Assembly (NCBI GenBank): GCA_945859605.1
Contig: OX243814.1
Coordinates: forward strand, 39,737,802-39,801,801
Direction of reading: 5' to 3'
Length of the DNA: 64,000 bases
Source of the DNA: Lumbricus rubellus
Taxonomy: Eukaryota > Annelida > Clitellata > Crassiclitellata > Lumbricidae
Shown here: one piece after another, positions 1-15,300 of the stretch
Numbering within the stretch: position 1 is the first letter of the stretch
Layout: every line of letters begins with the position of its first letter
Made by a program: the position numbers and the translations under genes
Notes under the pieces: generated by a model
Seen by the model: the letters and a program-made list of their open reading frames with translations, nothing else
Told to the model about the DNA's origin: nothing
Database searches by the model: none

Positions 1-3628
<3,628 letters not shown>

Positions 3629-5035
3629 TTTCAACCATCAACTCAATTGTAGGCTGATAGAGTGTTAACGAGTGAACGACATCATACGTTTTGACAAATG
3701 CTCCTTCAACTAGGATTGACATTTCAAATCACTCATCGCATGTGGAGTTTTACAGTAACATTGAAATTTTTATTGTAGCAAGCAAACAACAGCATGGCAT
3801 TGACATTCGTAGTGTAATCATTATTTCAATGACTTCGTGCAGCAGCAAACAGCCAGGTTGACCTCTGCTTGGCGCAATCTTCATATTTCTCTTTTAGCCC
3901 GACGTCAAGCATGACTCTATGAATGCAAGTAATAATGATATCATCTATCTATTCTTTGCAACTGTAGGACTTTTATTTGCACTTCTTAGGTATAGGCTAC
4001 ATGCGATCATTCCAATATAGCCCATATACTGGAAGCATCAATAATTGTTTTCTTCCGTCTACATGTGAAAAGTCTGTTTGATATATTATACATGTAGAAA
4101 TAGTACTGTACTATACTTCATGGCTCTACTGTAACAGGGTTGGCCAGCATAAATGCACCGACTTTGAATGCGTAAGCTTATAGCCTAATAGATCTAACTC
4201 AGCCAATTTTTGCAGTGTATTTATTAATACTTAATGCGTCAAATTAAAGCCATTTCACCTTAGTATCGACCTCTAACAAGTCATACTGGTAGCCTACTAG
4301 TTTAAATATAAATACAATGTTTGTTAAGTACGAAACAATTTGCTTTTAATCCTATATTATAATCACTTCAGAATCATTTGCAACCCATCTGACTATCCGA
4401 AGGTGTGTGCAGACCATGGCTGTTTGTTTCCTCTAAGGACTCGCAGTAAGACAAGGAGAAATGCAAATACTGTAGCGTCATGGACTCGATCAGATTACCA
4501 AAGTAGACCAAAAGATAAACCGCGAGTACTCAACATATTCTACACAAGTAGGCTAGAGCAGGAAGAACTGAATCACACACATGGTTACCATTAACTGGAG
4601 TGAGTGATCGGCATACTGTAACACTGTGCAGTGTGCTTGCGTAGGCCAGGATTAAGGTTTTATGCAAATGCCAAAAATAACAGAGTGAAAAAGTTTACTC
4701 ACAGCTACATTAGCCTACTCTAGCACTATAATTATTATAAAGGATTCGCTAAAATGCGCTGCTCCTTGGCTACTTAGGCCTAAATGCTATTTAGTTTCAA
4801 ATTATTTTGAGAATCTTAAATCACCCGTCGTGCAGGTATGTAGGCCTACTACCTGCAGGCATACAAAATAGGTAAGGCCAAATAGGACAATAACACTCCG
4901 TGTTTAGGCTACCGTTGAGTCAACTGGTCTAAACATGTAGGACCATTTTATTCATATAGGCCATACAGACAGCTATCGGCATGGTCTTATAACTGTTCAT
5001 CATGTGCACGTTTTGTTTGCTTGTTTGTATGTGCA
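3629..5035. other. Intergenic/3' flank of R1, nothing recognised
   Basis: AT-rich DNA after the R1 stop. I see no coding exon, repeat with clear ends or RNA gene. The short open frame near 4340-4594 has no recognisable domain and no splice partners. Confidence 0.5.
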
Positions 5036-5249
5036 CTTGTTATAGCTCCCCTTCAAGCATTTACTCATAGGCGCTCCCGACTACAGCGCGGACACTGCAT
5101 CGGAGTTTCACGCCGAAGCACTTAGCAATTGCGAGTGAAGGACTTGCTCAAGGTCTCTCTACGTGGCGTCTTGAGGTGGGATTCGAACCTCGAACCTTCG
5201 ACTGCAAGGCTGCGAGCATGCATACTCACTACACCACTGAGCCCCACAG
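5036..5249 (-). mobile_element. tRNA-derived SINE, minus strand
   Basis: Read on the minus strand, it begins with a tRNA-like head (TGGGGCTCAGTGGTG) and has a good Pol III B box, GGTTCGAATCCC, near 5180. Its 3' part contains GTCGGGAGCGCCT, which closely matches the 3' end of the LINE at 55236-56145. A plus-strand relative is at 40386-40605. Confidence 0.7.
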
Positions 5250-5626
5250 AATTCATGCATTCAAAGGCTTCGCTAAAGAAGATCAACGAAGAGCCGTCAG
5301 CTGAAAATCGTAAATCGGTAAAAGACTCTTTTGATCTTTCACTAACAATACCATAATACCATAATTATTGACCTAGAAACGCCAGGGTAATGGCGTAATA
5401 AGATATTTCGATACGCACGCGCGCTTTCTTAACAGCTGACTGTGCATATAAAAATTGTCAATGCAAAATCTGTAGTGCTCTACGGCCCACTTTAAGACCA
5501 TAAGGGTGGACACAAGATTATTTATGAGTCTCGTCAGAGTTGTTGTTCAGAGAATTCACCGAATATCCGAGTTGGCTCCAAGTTCCGGTGTGACAGCGTG
5601 CTTCCTAATAAACGGAACGCGTGCAT

Positions 5627-5628
<2 letters not shown>

Positions 5629-5664
<36 letters not shown>
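5629..5664. repeat. (AC)18 microsatellite
   Basis: Uninterrupted AC dinucleotide run between R1 and R2. Confidence 0.95.
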
Positions 5665-5667
<3 letters not shown>

Positions 5668-5752
5668 AGCACACACGCATGCTGGTATCTTCTAAGTCTA
5701 GAGACCGTGCCTCGTAAAAACACCGAAATGACGGGAAGCATAGGCATAGGCC

Positions 5753-5997
5753 CAGTGGCGCAACTAGGGGGTTCTGGGGGGTGCTTGAGCACCCCCCCCC
5801 CAGGCTAAAAAGGTGACCCACGCAATTTTTCCAAATCCGACGAGTTCTTTGGTGCGTGGGGGGGGGTAGGGGTCATTCGGTCTTTAAGATTACACAATCA
5901 AGCAAGTTCCTTTGGCAATCTCTACTTCGCTCCATCGGTGCTTACAATAATAATTCTGAGCACCCCCCTCCAGGAAAATTTTCTGGTTGCGCCCCTG
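5753..5997. mobile_element. hAT-type MITE, 245 bp
   Basis: The ends are CAGTGGCGCAACTAGG and the inverted CTGGTTGCGCCCCTG. A perfect 8-bp target duplication, CATAGGCC, flanks it (5745-5752 and 5998-6005). CAG-start inverted repeats with an 8-bp duplication are the hAT pattern. There is no transposase. Confidence 0.85.
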
Positions 5998-6199
5998 CAT
6001 AGGCCTACACTCTGTCCATCCCAAACATGACGAATACGACAAAACCAAATAAAGGGTAGGCTAGGCACTAGGCCTATTATACATAACATTTGTAATAAAC
6101 ATTGTAATAGGGCCTAATTATAGCGCTAGTCTGAAACCCACGATCACGAATCGATATGCAAGGATACGCATGAACACATATTGTGAAAAGACTGGTCGG

Positions 6200-6297
6200 T
6201 TTAAATAGTTCAGCTGCATCGGTTTAAGTGCATATGAAGACAGTTTCTCGCCTACTGCAGAGTAGACAGTGTAGAGATTGCACAGAGAAGAAATAGA
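6200..6297 (+). promoter_or_regulatory. R2 core promoter and 5' UTR
   Basis: A TATA-like TTTAAATAG at 6200-6208 is followed by AGCTGCATC. The same block is conserved upstream of R3, with TATATATAG at 18609. The start codon lies about 90 bp downstream in both. R5 has TATATATT at 60633. I infer a TATA promoter with transcription starting about 30 bp downstream of it. Confidence 0.5.
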
Positions 6298-6343
6298 ATG
6301 ATGAACGAGTTCCTATTGTCGTCGCTTTTAACCATTGTCTGGG
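6298..6343 (+). CDS. R2 exon 1: signal peptide
   Basis: Encodes [16 protein letters not shown], a short hydrophobic leader, and ends in phase 1 before GTAAGA. R3 has [16 protein letters not shown] at 18716. Two adjacent ATG codons are conserved. Confidence 0.8.
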
Positions 6344-9300
6344 GTAAGAATTGCGAGCTGTAATTAATCACGTCGTCTTGAGTTCGGATGAATGTTTTAG
6401 ATTTTCAGTGTTATTTTAGACTTAATATTGTGGTTAGTGAGCGCGATTCTTGTGGCGCCGTTTAAACAACACAATCACTTAGCTCTGTCAGCGATTAGCC
6501 TATCCAAGCGACATTGAATGGTTCCTTTGCCTGGATATGATTAGGCCTACTACTATCTTACATGTGCTTAATGATTCAGGTTGCCATTACTGACTTATGT
6601 TTGTTGCTTATTTTTTGGTTTTGCTTTGTTTTTTTGTTTGTATTTTTTTATGTTGTTGTTTTTTTGGCTTGTTGCCAAAGGCCTTTTTGATCGTGTGATC
6701 TTATGCCACATTGATTTCTTTTCTGATATTTTCTTTAAAAATTTCCATTTTCTGTTTATATCTCTAACCTCACCATCTTGACTTACATTTTACGTTCAAG
6801 GGTTATCCAGGTTAGCGGGACCTGTCCCTTTCTGGATGACCCTTTCTGAGTGTTCACCGTTCATACAATATATTGCTGTAGAATTCTGGTCATTGCTATC
6901 AGTACTAACATTCCTATGGTCTCACCAGAACATGGTTGATTACAATTGTGTGATATGAAACGTTGACTAAAATGTAATTGTTCATTAGGGGCCAGGTTGA
7001 TATAAGCTCTTAGCTTTTTCCGGGCTTCCTGTTGCCTAGAGACCGTTCACTACCCACTGTTTGTACTTATGTTTATTTTGTTTCGTTGGCAATAAATAAA
7101 TAATAAATAATAATAAATAATAATAATAATAATAATCAAGGTGTCCTACGAACATTAATTTTTATTCATGTGTAGCCTAGTATTTTTCTTTGCGGTATAC
7201 CTTGGTTTTGTTTGTTTGTCTCTTGTTCATTCTCAGAATAAACTGATTTGATTGATTTGATTGATTGATTAAAAATAATTTATTTTATGCCGATCCGTTG
7301 ACATGATTGGGGCAAAGGCTATCGTAAGAGTTACCACTTACCAGAGGTTAGCCTACTTCTGCCAGAGATGTCTAGATCCCAGAGACGTCTAGGTTAAACT
7401 TTTCCCACCATGTCAGATATTAAGACAGTTTGATACAGAGGCGTAGCGACCGCCCTCCGTACCCTCCGACCAAGGGGGGCCCCGGCAAGGAAGGGGGCCC
7501 CTAAAAGTTCCAAAAAATGAATGAAATGACTAAAAATAAATTTTTTAAAAGGTCATCAAGTTTTTGGGACGGCGAATATGAAATTTTCCCGAGATTTTGG
7601 CCCAAAAGGGTCATCAACTTTTCAGACGGCGAGTATAAAAATATTAATTTTCCCGAGATTTTGGCCAAAAAAGTCATCAACTTTTTCGGACGGCGGATTG
7701 ATGAAATTTTCCCGATATTTTGGCCGGATGACTAAAAAAAGGTCGTCAGAAATTTCGGACATTATCCTCGGAGGGGGCCACGTTCGTTGTTGCTACGGCC
7801 CTGGTTTGATATAACCAAATCTTATTCAATGGTCGAACTATGGTTATCGAAAAATGTTAATATATCCAATTCCTCTCATTTCTGAGATATGTGAACCGAG
7901 TTGTCATCTATGACTGGACTGTTTTTGCGGAACTGTTTACACGGGCTGTTTTTTGACGGGGCTATTTCGGTGAGGTTAATTATTTTGTCGGGAACTGCAT
8001 TTTTCTGCTGAAACTCCACGCTATCACTTCGCAGCAAATCTGATGCCCTCTGCATTACGAATTTTGCTGTCTCTTTTATCATTCTATGTCCTATCCCCGT
8101 TTGTCACGTTTTTACAATTTAGCATACGTACCTCCATCATACGAAACCGTGCTTTTTCTGTGGTTTGCTCAGCGGTATCGAATGGTCTTCGCCTTGAGCT
8201 GCGTAAGTTCCCTAGGACACTCACTCTCTGACACATTCTGTAAGCATTTTAAAAAATTATGTTTTGCCATGCTGGAGTCGGGAGCACCTCTGAGTAGTTA
8301 CCATAAAAAGGTGCTATATAAATACTTTATTGAATGAAAGAATGAATGAATGAAGATGGCACATCTTGCGACTGCAAATAGGCCAAAGCATTTAGACCTA
8401 CATGTGAATGGTTGAAGGTCTTCAACGTCATAATTATCGGTGAAATTACGTTTCGTGTTTAACTATTATATTTTCGTGTGTTCTCAGGTCTTGGTGCATT
8501 TGGTCGTTTGATAAACACGCCAAGTAATCAGTATACATTTTTGGATAGGACTATATCCATGGATAGCAATATATCCATGAGTTGCTCCTCTACCCTTGGG
8601 TCCCGTTCCATAAATTGGTATCTTGTACAAGTTGGTAGTAAGAACAACATAACCATAGCGTTCGGATCTACAGTTCCCCCTGAGATCGCTCAGTTGTACC
8701 GGATTGATCAACCGACAGCAGGTGAATCCAACCTGATCATCAGCAGTCCAACTGATACCACAGCCGGAACATTCACCTGTTCAGACGGAGAAACGTTTGC
8801 ACACGCACAACTTATGGTACTGCGTGAGTATTGCTTCTGAAAGTAAACTATGGGCCTGTGCTACTTGACAGCAATTAGCCTAGGCTAACTTTATTCTGCG
8901 TATCGGTCTAACTTCTGGGGTGACTTATTCAACATTTGAAGAACATCTTTAATTGAATGAAGTAGGCTACTCTTAGTAGCCTACTCTTAATGACATTACC
9001 AGTTGCTGCTCAATATTTCATTATTTTAATGTTGCCTGTGTCAGGAAGAGTAAATATTGTGTTTAGGCCTACATGTACATTGACGGCCGGTAATCATGAA
9101 AACGCGTCGGCAAAAAAGCAACCGAACCTCTCAATTATATATATATACATGTATATATATTATATTATATATATTACATATATATATTACATATATATAT
9201 ATAACTGCGTTCATTGCTGCACGACGAATGTATTGCAGATTCTTTCATAATTAAAGCTCTAAATATGTTCAATAGCATTTCTGTGTTGTTTGTAGATAGC

Positions 9301-12300
9301 ATCAGCCAGTCTACTAACGCGACGGATGATCCCATCATTGGTGACGTCATTAGATATTCGTGCAATCTGGTCTACCTTCAAAAGCCATTCTTCAATCCGA
9401 TTTTATATCTGTACAGATTCCCGCCTTCGGAAGAACTTGACAACAAGACTTCATTAGAGTCGGAGATTTCGAATTCACTGACTACAGTAACGGCAAATTT
9501 CTATCAGACTGCGTCATGCCTTTCATTTTTAAACATGCAGTGTGTGCTAAAGTTCGAGCAACCAGCTACTAAAGGAAACCTATTGCCAGGTTCTGCAACT
9601 AACGACCTTTCTCCGGCGTTCGCGTTCAATTTTGCAACAGTGAGGGTGACATGTGAGTTCCTTGCAAACATTCTGATAAATGACATTGCAATACACCCAT
9701 CAAATTTGAGTTGGCTGTCATAGTCATACTCAATCTACCACTACAGTAACTGTGGCTCATGTAGCCTATGCAGCGCCAGCATGGTGGCAGCTCACCAGTG
9801 CGGACGACAAACAAAGAATATAATTGTTATATATTTATGCCAGCCTACAAACTCTGAGTGACGTGTAGCTTATTTCCGTTCAAATCCGTAATTCAAAAAT
9901 GTTATTAGGCCTAATTGGGTTTTTGCTCAAAATAGGTTTCTTATCAATTTTAAGTCTCCATCTTATGGGGTAGACTGCTTCAGTTTGCTGCTTTAGCAAC
10001 ATGTTTTGTCTACTTGCCTGATTTTATGACAACATATTTAAGCTATGTTTTTTTACCAGGTCCACCATCCATCACTGGAGCTGTTTCTGGAGGCACACTT
10101 AAGTTTGGAGCAATACTGACATGTCAGATAACGGTCCCCCGTCCGGTTAACTATTCGTGGATCGACTTAACCAATGGAAACTCAATTATTGGACCTCAAT
10201 TGACTGTTTTGAATAATGGTTCATATCAATGCATCGCTTCGATCAACTCTGGCGATCTATTGAGTACATCAGCAGCAGCTATTTATAACCTGACGGTTAA
10301 GAGTAAGTTCCTTAATTGTAAACATGACATAGCCACTATGCGTCTTTACTATGCTGATGTATGATATTGCCACAAAGCTAATTAACGATATAATTCGATG
10401 ACTAGTTATAATTGTAATTGTAACTGTAATCAAACATTTATATAGCGCCACTTCAAGAGAACTCCTCAGAGGCGCTCCCGACCTGACACCAAACCATAAT
10501 CAAAGAGAATGGTTTCAAACGCTTGCGGAAAAGGGGCAAAGAAAGACAAAGAAGTTCATTACGGAGACTAATACGTAACTTATTCCAGAAAGACGGACCA
10601 ACCATAGCAACCACCAAATCCAACTGCTCAGTTTACCACCAAAATCTGCCGAATGAAATGTTAAGTGGGCTTTTGGCAGGGTAGCGAGAAGCAACCCCGA
10701 AAAATCGGTGCGCTCTTCGTGCCAGAATGTTTACCATGATAACATAAACCCCGTTCTCAAGACTCTGCTAGAACTAGATAGAGACCATGCATTAGCTCAG
10801 ATCAAACTGAGGTAAGCCACGTAAGCGTGCGTTACTAATTTCTATACATTACCTTCTTATAATTCCCCAATACTTTGGCAACAGCATTTTCTCATGCTTT
10901 CTTAAAGTGTCTTTGTAACCATAAAATGCATGAACTAATGTCTAATCCTACTTCCTCAATAAGCGTAATTTATGCAGATCGTGACCATCACAAAAAGGCA
11001 AGATGAACAGCCAATATTTGCCAACAAACATCGTCATTGTACAACTTGATCTTCATCGCCTTACAGGCTACAGCCGCACGAAGTATCAATAACTCTGGCC
11101 TTGTCCGAGATAGACACCAATCGCCTTTATGGTTGTGTCCTTGCTCGTGAAGTTGTTGGAGGAACAGTGCTCGGCTTTTTAACGTGCATTTGTGCACAAA
11201 ATGTGCAGCTGTAGATCTAAATGAATTCGTGCAGTTGTAAAAGCAATCTTGTGCAGTGAAAATCACTAGAAACGGTAGGCATTACTGCAGCCGATTCACC
11301 ATGGAAGAACAAAATGGAAGGAAGGAGTTGTGTAGTTAAAAAATACGTCAAAATGCGAAAGTTTTGGTGAATAGCAAAACAGAAAGGTCATCAGATTTTT
11401 TCGGCGGTAACACGCAACATTTTTGGGGAATTTTTGACCAACGACTAGAAAAAGATCCTCAGAAATTTCATCCGCTCCGCCAAAGGCACTCGAGAGATTC
11501 AAATTGCTCTCAACCAGTTCAAAAAATTCCTTTTAAAAACCATGGCGCAGCGAGATCATTCGAATTACTGTAACAGTTTTGAATTTAAGGTCTGATTTCT
11601 TCTGTGTGCAAGGCATCCACTGAATGTTCTCTCTGGGTGCATTCACGCATAATTAAGGCTCCCAAGGAGTCGGAGCTTATGTTGAAGTGTCATATCTAGG
11701 TTTAGGACCAATAATAGGCCCACTCTCAGTCGGTGACCGAAACTTGCTTGTGTGTAGGCCTATACGCTAAAGAATTTTAACCAGTAAGTGGGCTAATAGA
11801 CTCTATTCGTCATTCAGGTGCTGGAAATAGGATGCCTAGTATAATTGCCAACAGCAAGGAGACTTTTCACGATTCTTATAAACAAAATTATTCACAATAT
11901 TTCTGTTTATTAAACAGTCAACTCCGTGATTCAACCATCATACGGACCAATCGCTGGAGGAACTAATGTCACATTCAAACTTGAGAACTGGTCAAAAGAA
12001 GTTGCAAACATCTCTGCCGTGTATATCGGTGATAATCTAAAGAGTGAAGACCTGCTGTACCAGAGTGGAAGGTAAGATTTAAAAAATGACTCCTAGAAGC
12101 AAGCATGGCTGTGAAGTTTTTGTCGGAGGACAATAATATTATTGTCTTTTCACTCGCCGACTGATCTTTCCCACCGACTGTGTAGTGTACGGTATGTGTT
12201 TTGAGTGTGAGCTTACTCTGTGCGACTGAGTTAAATAAAATGTACTATAGAACAAGAAGCTGGATTCGCAATTGTACAATTTTAATTTTTAAAGCTGAGT

Positions 12301-15300
12301 TCCGTGACGAGAACTAAATGTCATGGGAAATTATAAAATTAATGAATTACAAATGATGTAATTTAAACGACTGTATCGTTGTCTCGTGTAATTTATTTAA
12401 CTTAGATTGTACAAATCGCTTTCAGCGTAGGCAACTATGTCGTGATGACAACTCCAAGTGCACCAGCAGCCTTAATTGGACAACAGCTGCCGATAACAAT
12501 TGAATTCACGCCAGGACCATACAACGTCAGTACAAGTTCATCTTTCACCTACAGAGGCAACCCAGAAATTACTGGAATCAGTCCAACCACGTTTGTAGCC
12601 ACGTAAGTTTTGACGAGAGCGTTAACCATTTAACGACCAGTGTGTACTAAATTGCATTGAGAACATTATGCAGCAGGTCGATAAAGGGTAGAGTAGAACT
12701 AAAGAGCAAGTAGAACTAGGCCTAAATGTAGAGCAAATGAATATAACTATAAATGATGAAAGAAAACAGTCATGTTCTTTGTATGATTGTGGCAGTGTTA
12801 CTCCACTCTGAAACATTAAGAACAGCGATAGTCACCAGAGACAAGGACACAACACTGGGATTGCACAAATCACCGTTTTGGTCTAGGTTGGAAGACAGCA
12901 TATTGGATTAAATTTATACCCGAAGCAGAACACAGAAGCACATGGAAGTGCAAATAAGAGTTAAAAATGTTTAATGTTACAAGAATCAATCTAAGCTATG
13001 AAGTATTGTTGAGAAGAAACGGAGGGGCACTAGCAGATTAGAGAGAACAGGAAACAGAGGACACTTAATTGATTCATACCAGATTATTTATTACTGTAAT
13101 GTACGTGTTGCAGATGGAACGGTTTTTGGAACGGATTTAACCATAAATTATAAACAAATATAGCCTATAAGACATCGAAGTTCACAATTAGATAGATTAT
13201 GATTATGACATACATGTAGAAAAGAACATTAGGGATGAAAATTTTAATTGCAAGGGTTGTAGGCTTGTGAAACAATATGGATGATGGCACTGTTTCAGTT
13301 GACATTATCGCAGCTTTTAACAGGAATCTATTGGAAATATGCTATTAAGAATCGGCTAGCTGGCAGTGATAGGCTACTAGCATAGGCTACACATTTTCTG
13401 AAACTCCGATTTTAATTATTTCAATGCTTTTAATTTTGTTTTTTTTAAAACTAATATCTTTCCGATAAAAAAAATTAATATATCATGGTTTGATTGGCGC
13501 GTATTAACAAAATAATTTGTAATTTGCAGGGGTGGAACGACTGTGAATGTAACCGGGACTCGATTGTCATCTGTTGCTAATCCACTCATTCAAGTAACGC
13601 TTGTCGTTGAAAGAGGAATCGAAAGAAATACAACCACAGAAAAATCGCTCGGGGTAAAAAAATGTTTGGAAATACGTTGAATTAAAAATCTGAGAACGTC
13701 AGCTAGCGTTGTCTACAACATAAGGCATGATGGATTGGCATACATGTAGGGATTGTAGACCAATGCAGAGTTAAATTCTAAGAACCAATATGAGCATGAT
13801 AAAAGACACGAATAACCAATTTAAAGCAGAACCGGATTAAGGTTGATCGAATTAATATCAGAATATAATTATATCCACAATAGGCCTATATGAAAAGAAA
13901 TTCTAAGCGTGATCAGCGAAGTCATCGTGTCTAACTCCGCCTGATGACATTCTGCGGGCGCCTATGTTTGTAACACCTCAAGTAGGCTATTGCTCAAACA
14001 ATTCTCTAATTGATTTATTTAATTCACTGCCTGTTATATGTTCCTCCACTGCAGTGTACAATATTTTAAGGAGACGCTGTAGTTATTTTAGGTGGGTATG
14101 CAATAATTATTGGTAGCCTTGCAAATTAAATTATCTGATTTTACTAGGAGATAATGTGGCTTTGAAAGATAACGTGGCGTTTGAGGAGATAAAATGACGT
14201 TTGCAATTACAATGCACCTAACGTCATATGGCACCATCGGATAAACATGTGTAGCTCATCTTCCATAGTGACTCTAGTGAGTCTAGTCTATGGTAAGTCA
14301 CTGTCTTCGTTAATATGGCAAGTTTTCACTTGTAGCCTTGCGAAGTCGAAGCTGAAAATGGCAGTGCAATGACCTGCCGAATGCCATCCGTAAACATACC
14401 TGACGATTTCCTGCAAGTGTTGGACTCACTGCACAATCCCAGAAGTAAACGTGACACGGATTCAATGAATCATCTAAGAACTGCAAATACTTTCCTGCTG
14501 TCGAGACACAAACGATACGCAAACGCTTTGTCCTTGACTGGACCAAATGGAGTAGATCGAATTGTGATCTCTCTTGGCTTCATCTTAGGTGGATATAAGA
14601 AATATGAAAACATCAACAACGTTCTACCAAATACTCAGATAATAGTATTTTCTCCTCCTGAAATCAACTTCACCAGAAATGTAATTGACTTTGATCCAAA
14701 CAAGGATGAGCTAATTTCAATCAAGGTTGGCCTACAGTTGCGTAAGCTTATTAATTATACAGTGGTAAGCTTTGAACGTGTTCATATAATACCAAATGTT
14801 GTCAACGAAGTTCCGAAGCGTCTTTAAAAGTAAGGTACCGGTATATCGAGAGTATGTATTGGTCTCGAGACATCAATTAATTGATATCTTGATTCAATTT
14901 AATTTTTTTTATAGTTTTTTAATTTTGGTTTGTATAGTCTTTCTGATTGTTGTGCTTTGTAGGCTGTTAATTGCCAGTCCTAAAATTACCTTGGTTTGTT
15001 CTTTGCGTAGAACTGTGTGACATTAGAACGTTCATTGAAATGATGATTGTGTCAATGAGCCTGGTTGGCATAAACTTTTTGCTTTTTTCTGGGCTTCCTA
15101 TTGTCCAGTGATTTTCTTTTTCGGTTGTAGGATACTAGGCCTATACTTATTTTCCTTCTGGTGCAATATAGAATAAATAAATCACAAGACATGATCTTGA
15201 TATCGTCGTGTCGGTCTGCGTCTTGGTGGCCTGTTGTCTTAGTATCAAATTGGTGTTAAGAAATCTTTTCACATTTTTTGGAGAAACTGTCTTGAAGTCA

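Noticed and set aside
4340..4594. 84-residue open frame between R1 and R2
   Set aside because: No domain, no conserved counterpart in the matching flank of R2 or R3, no splice context.
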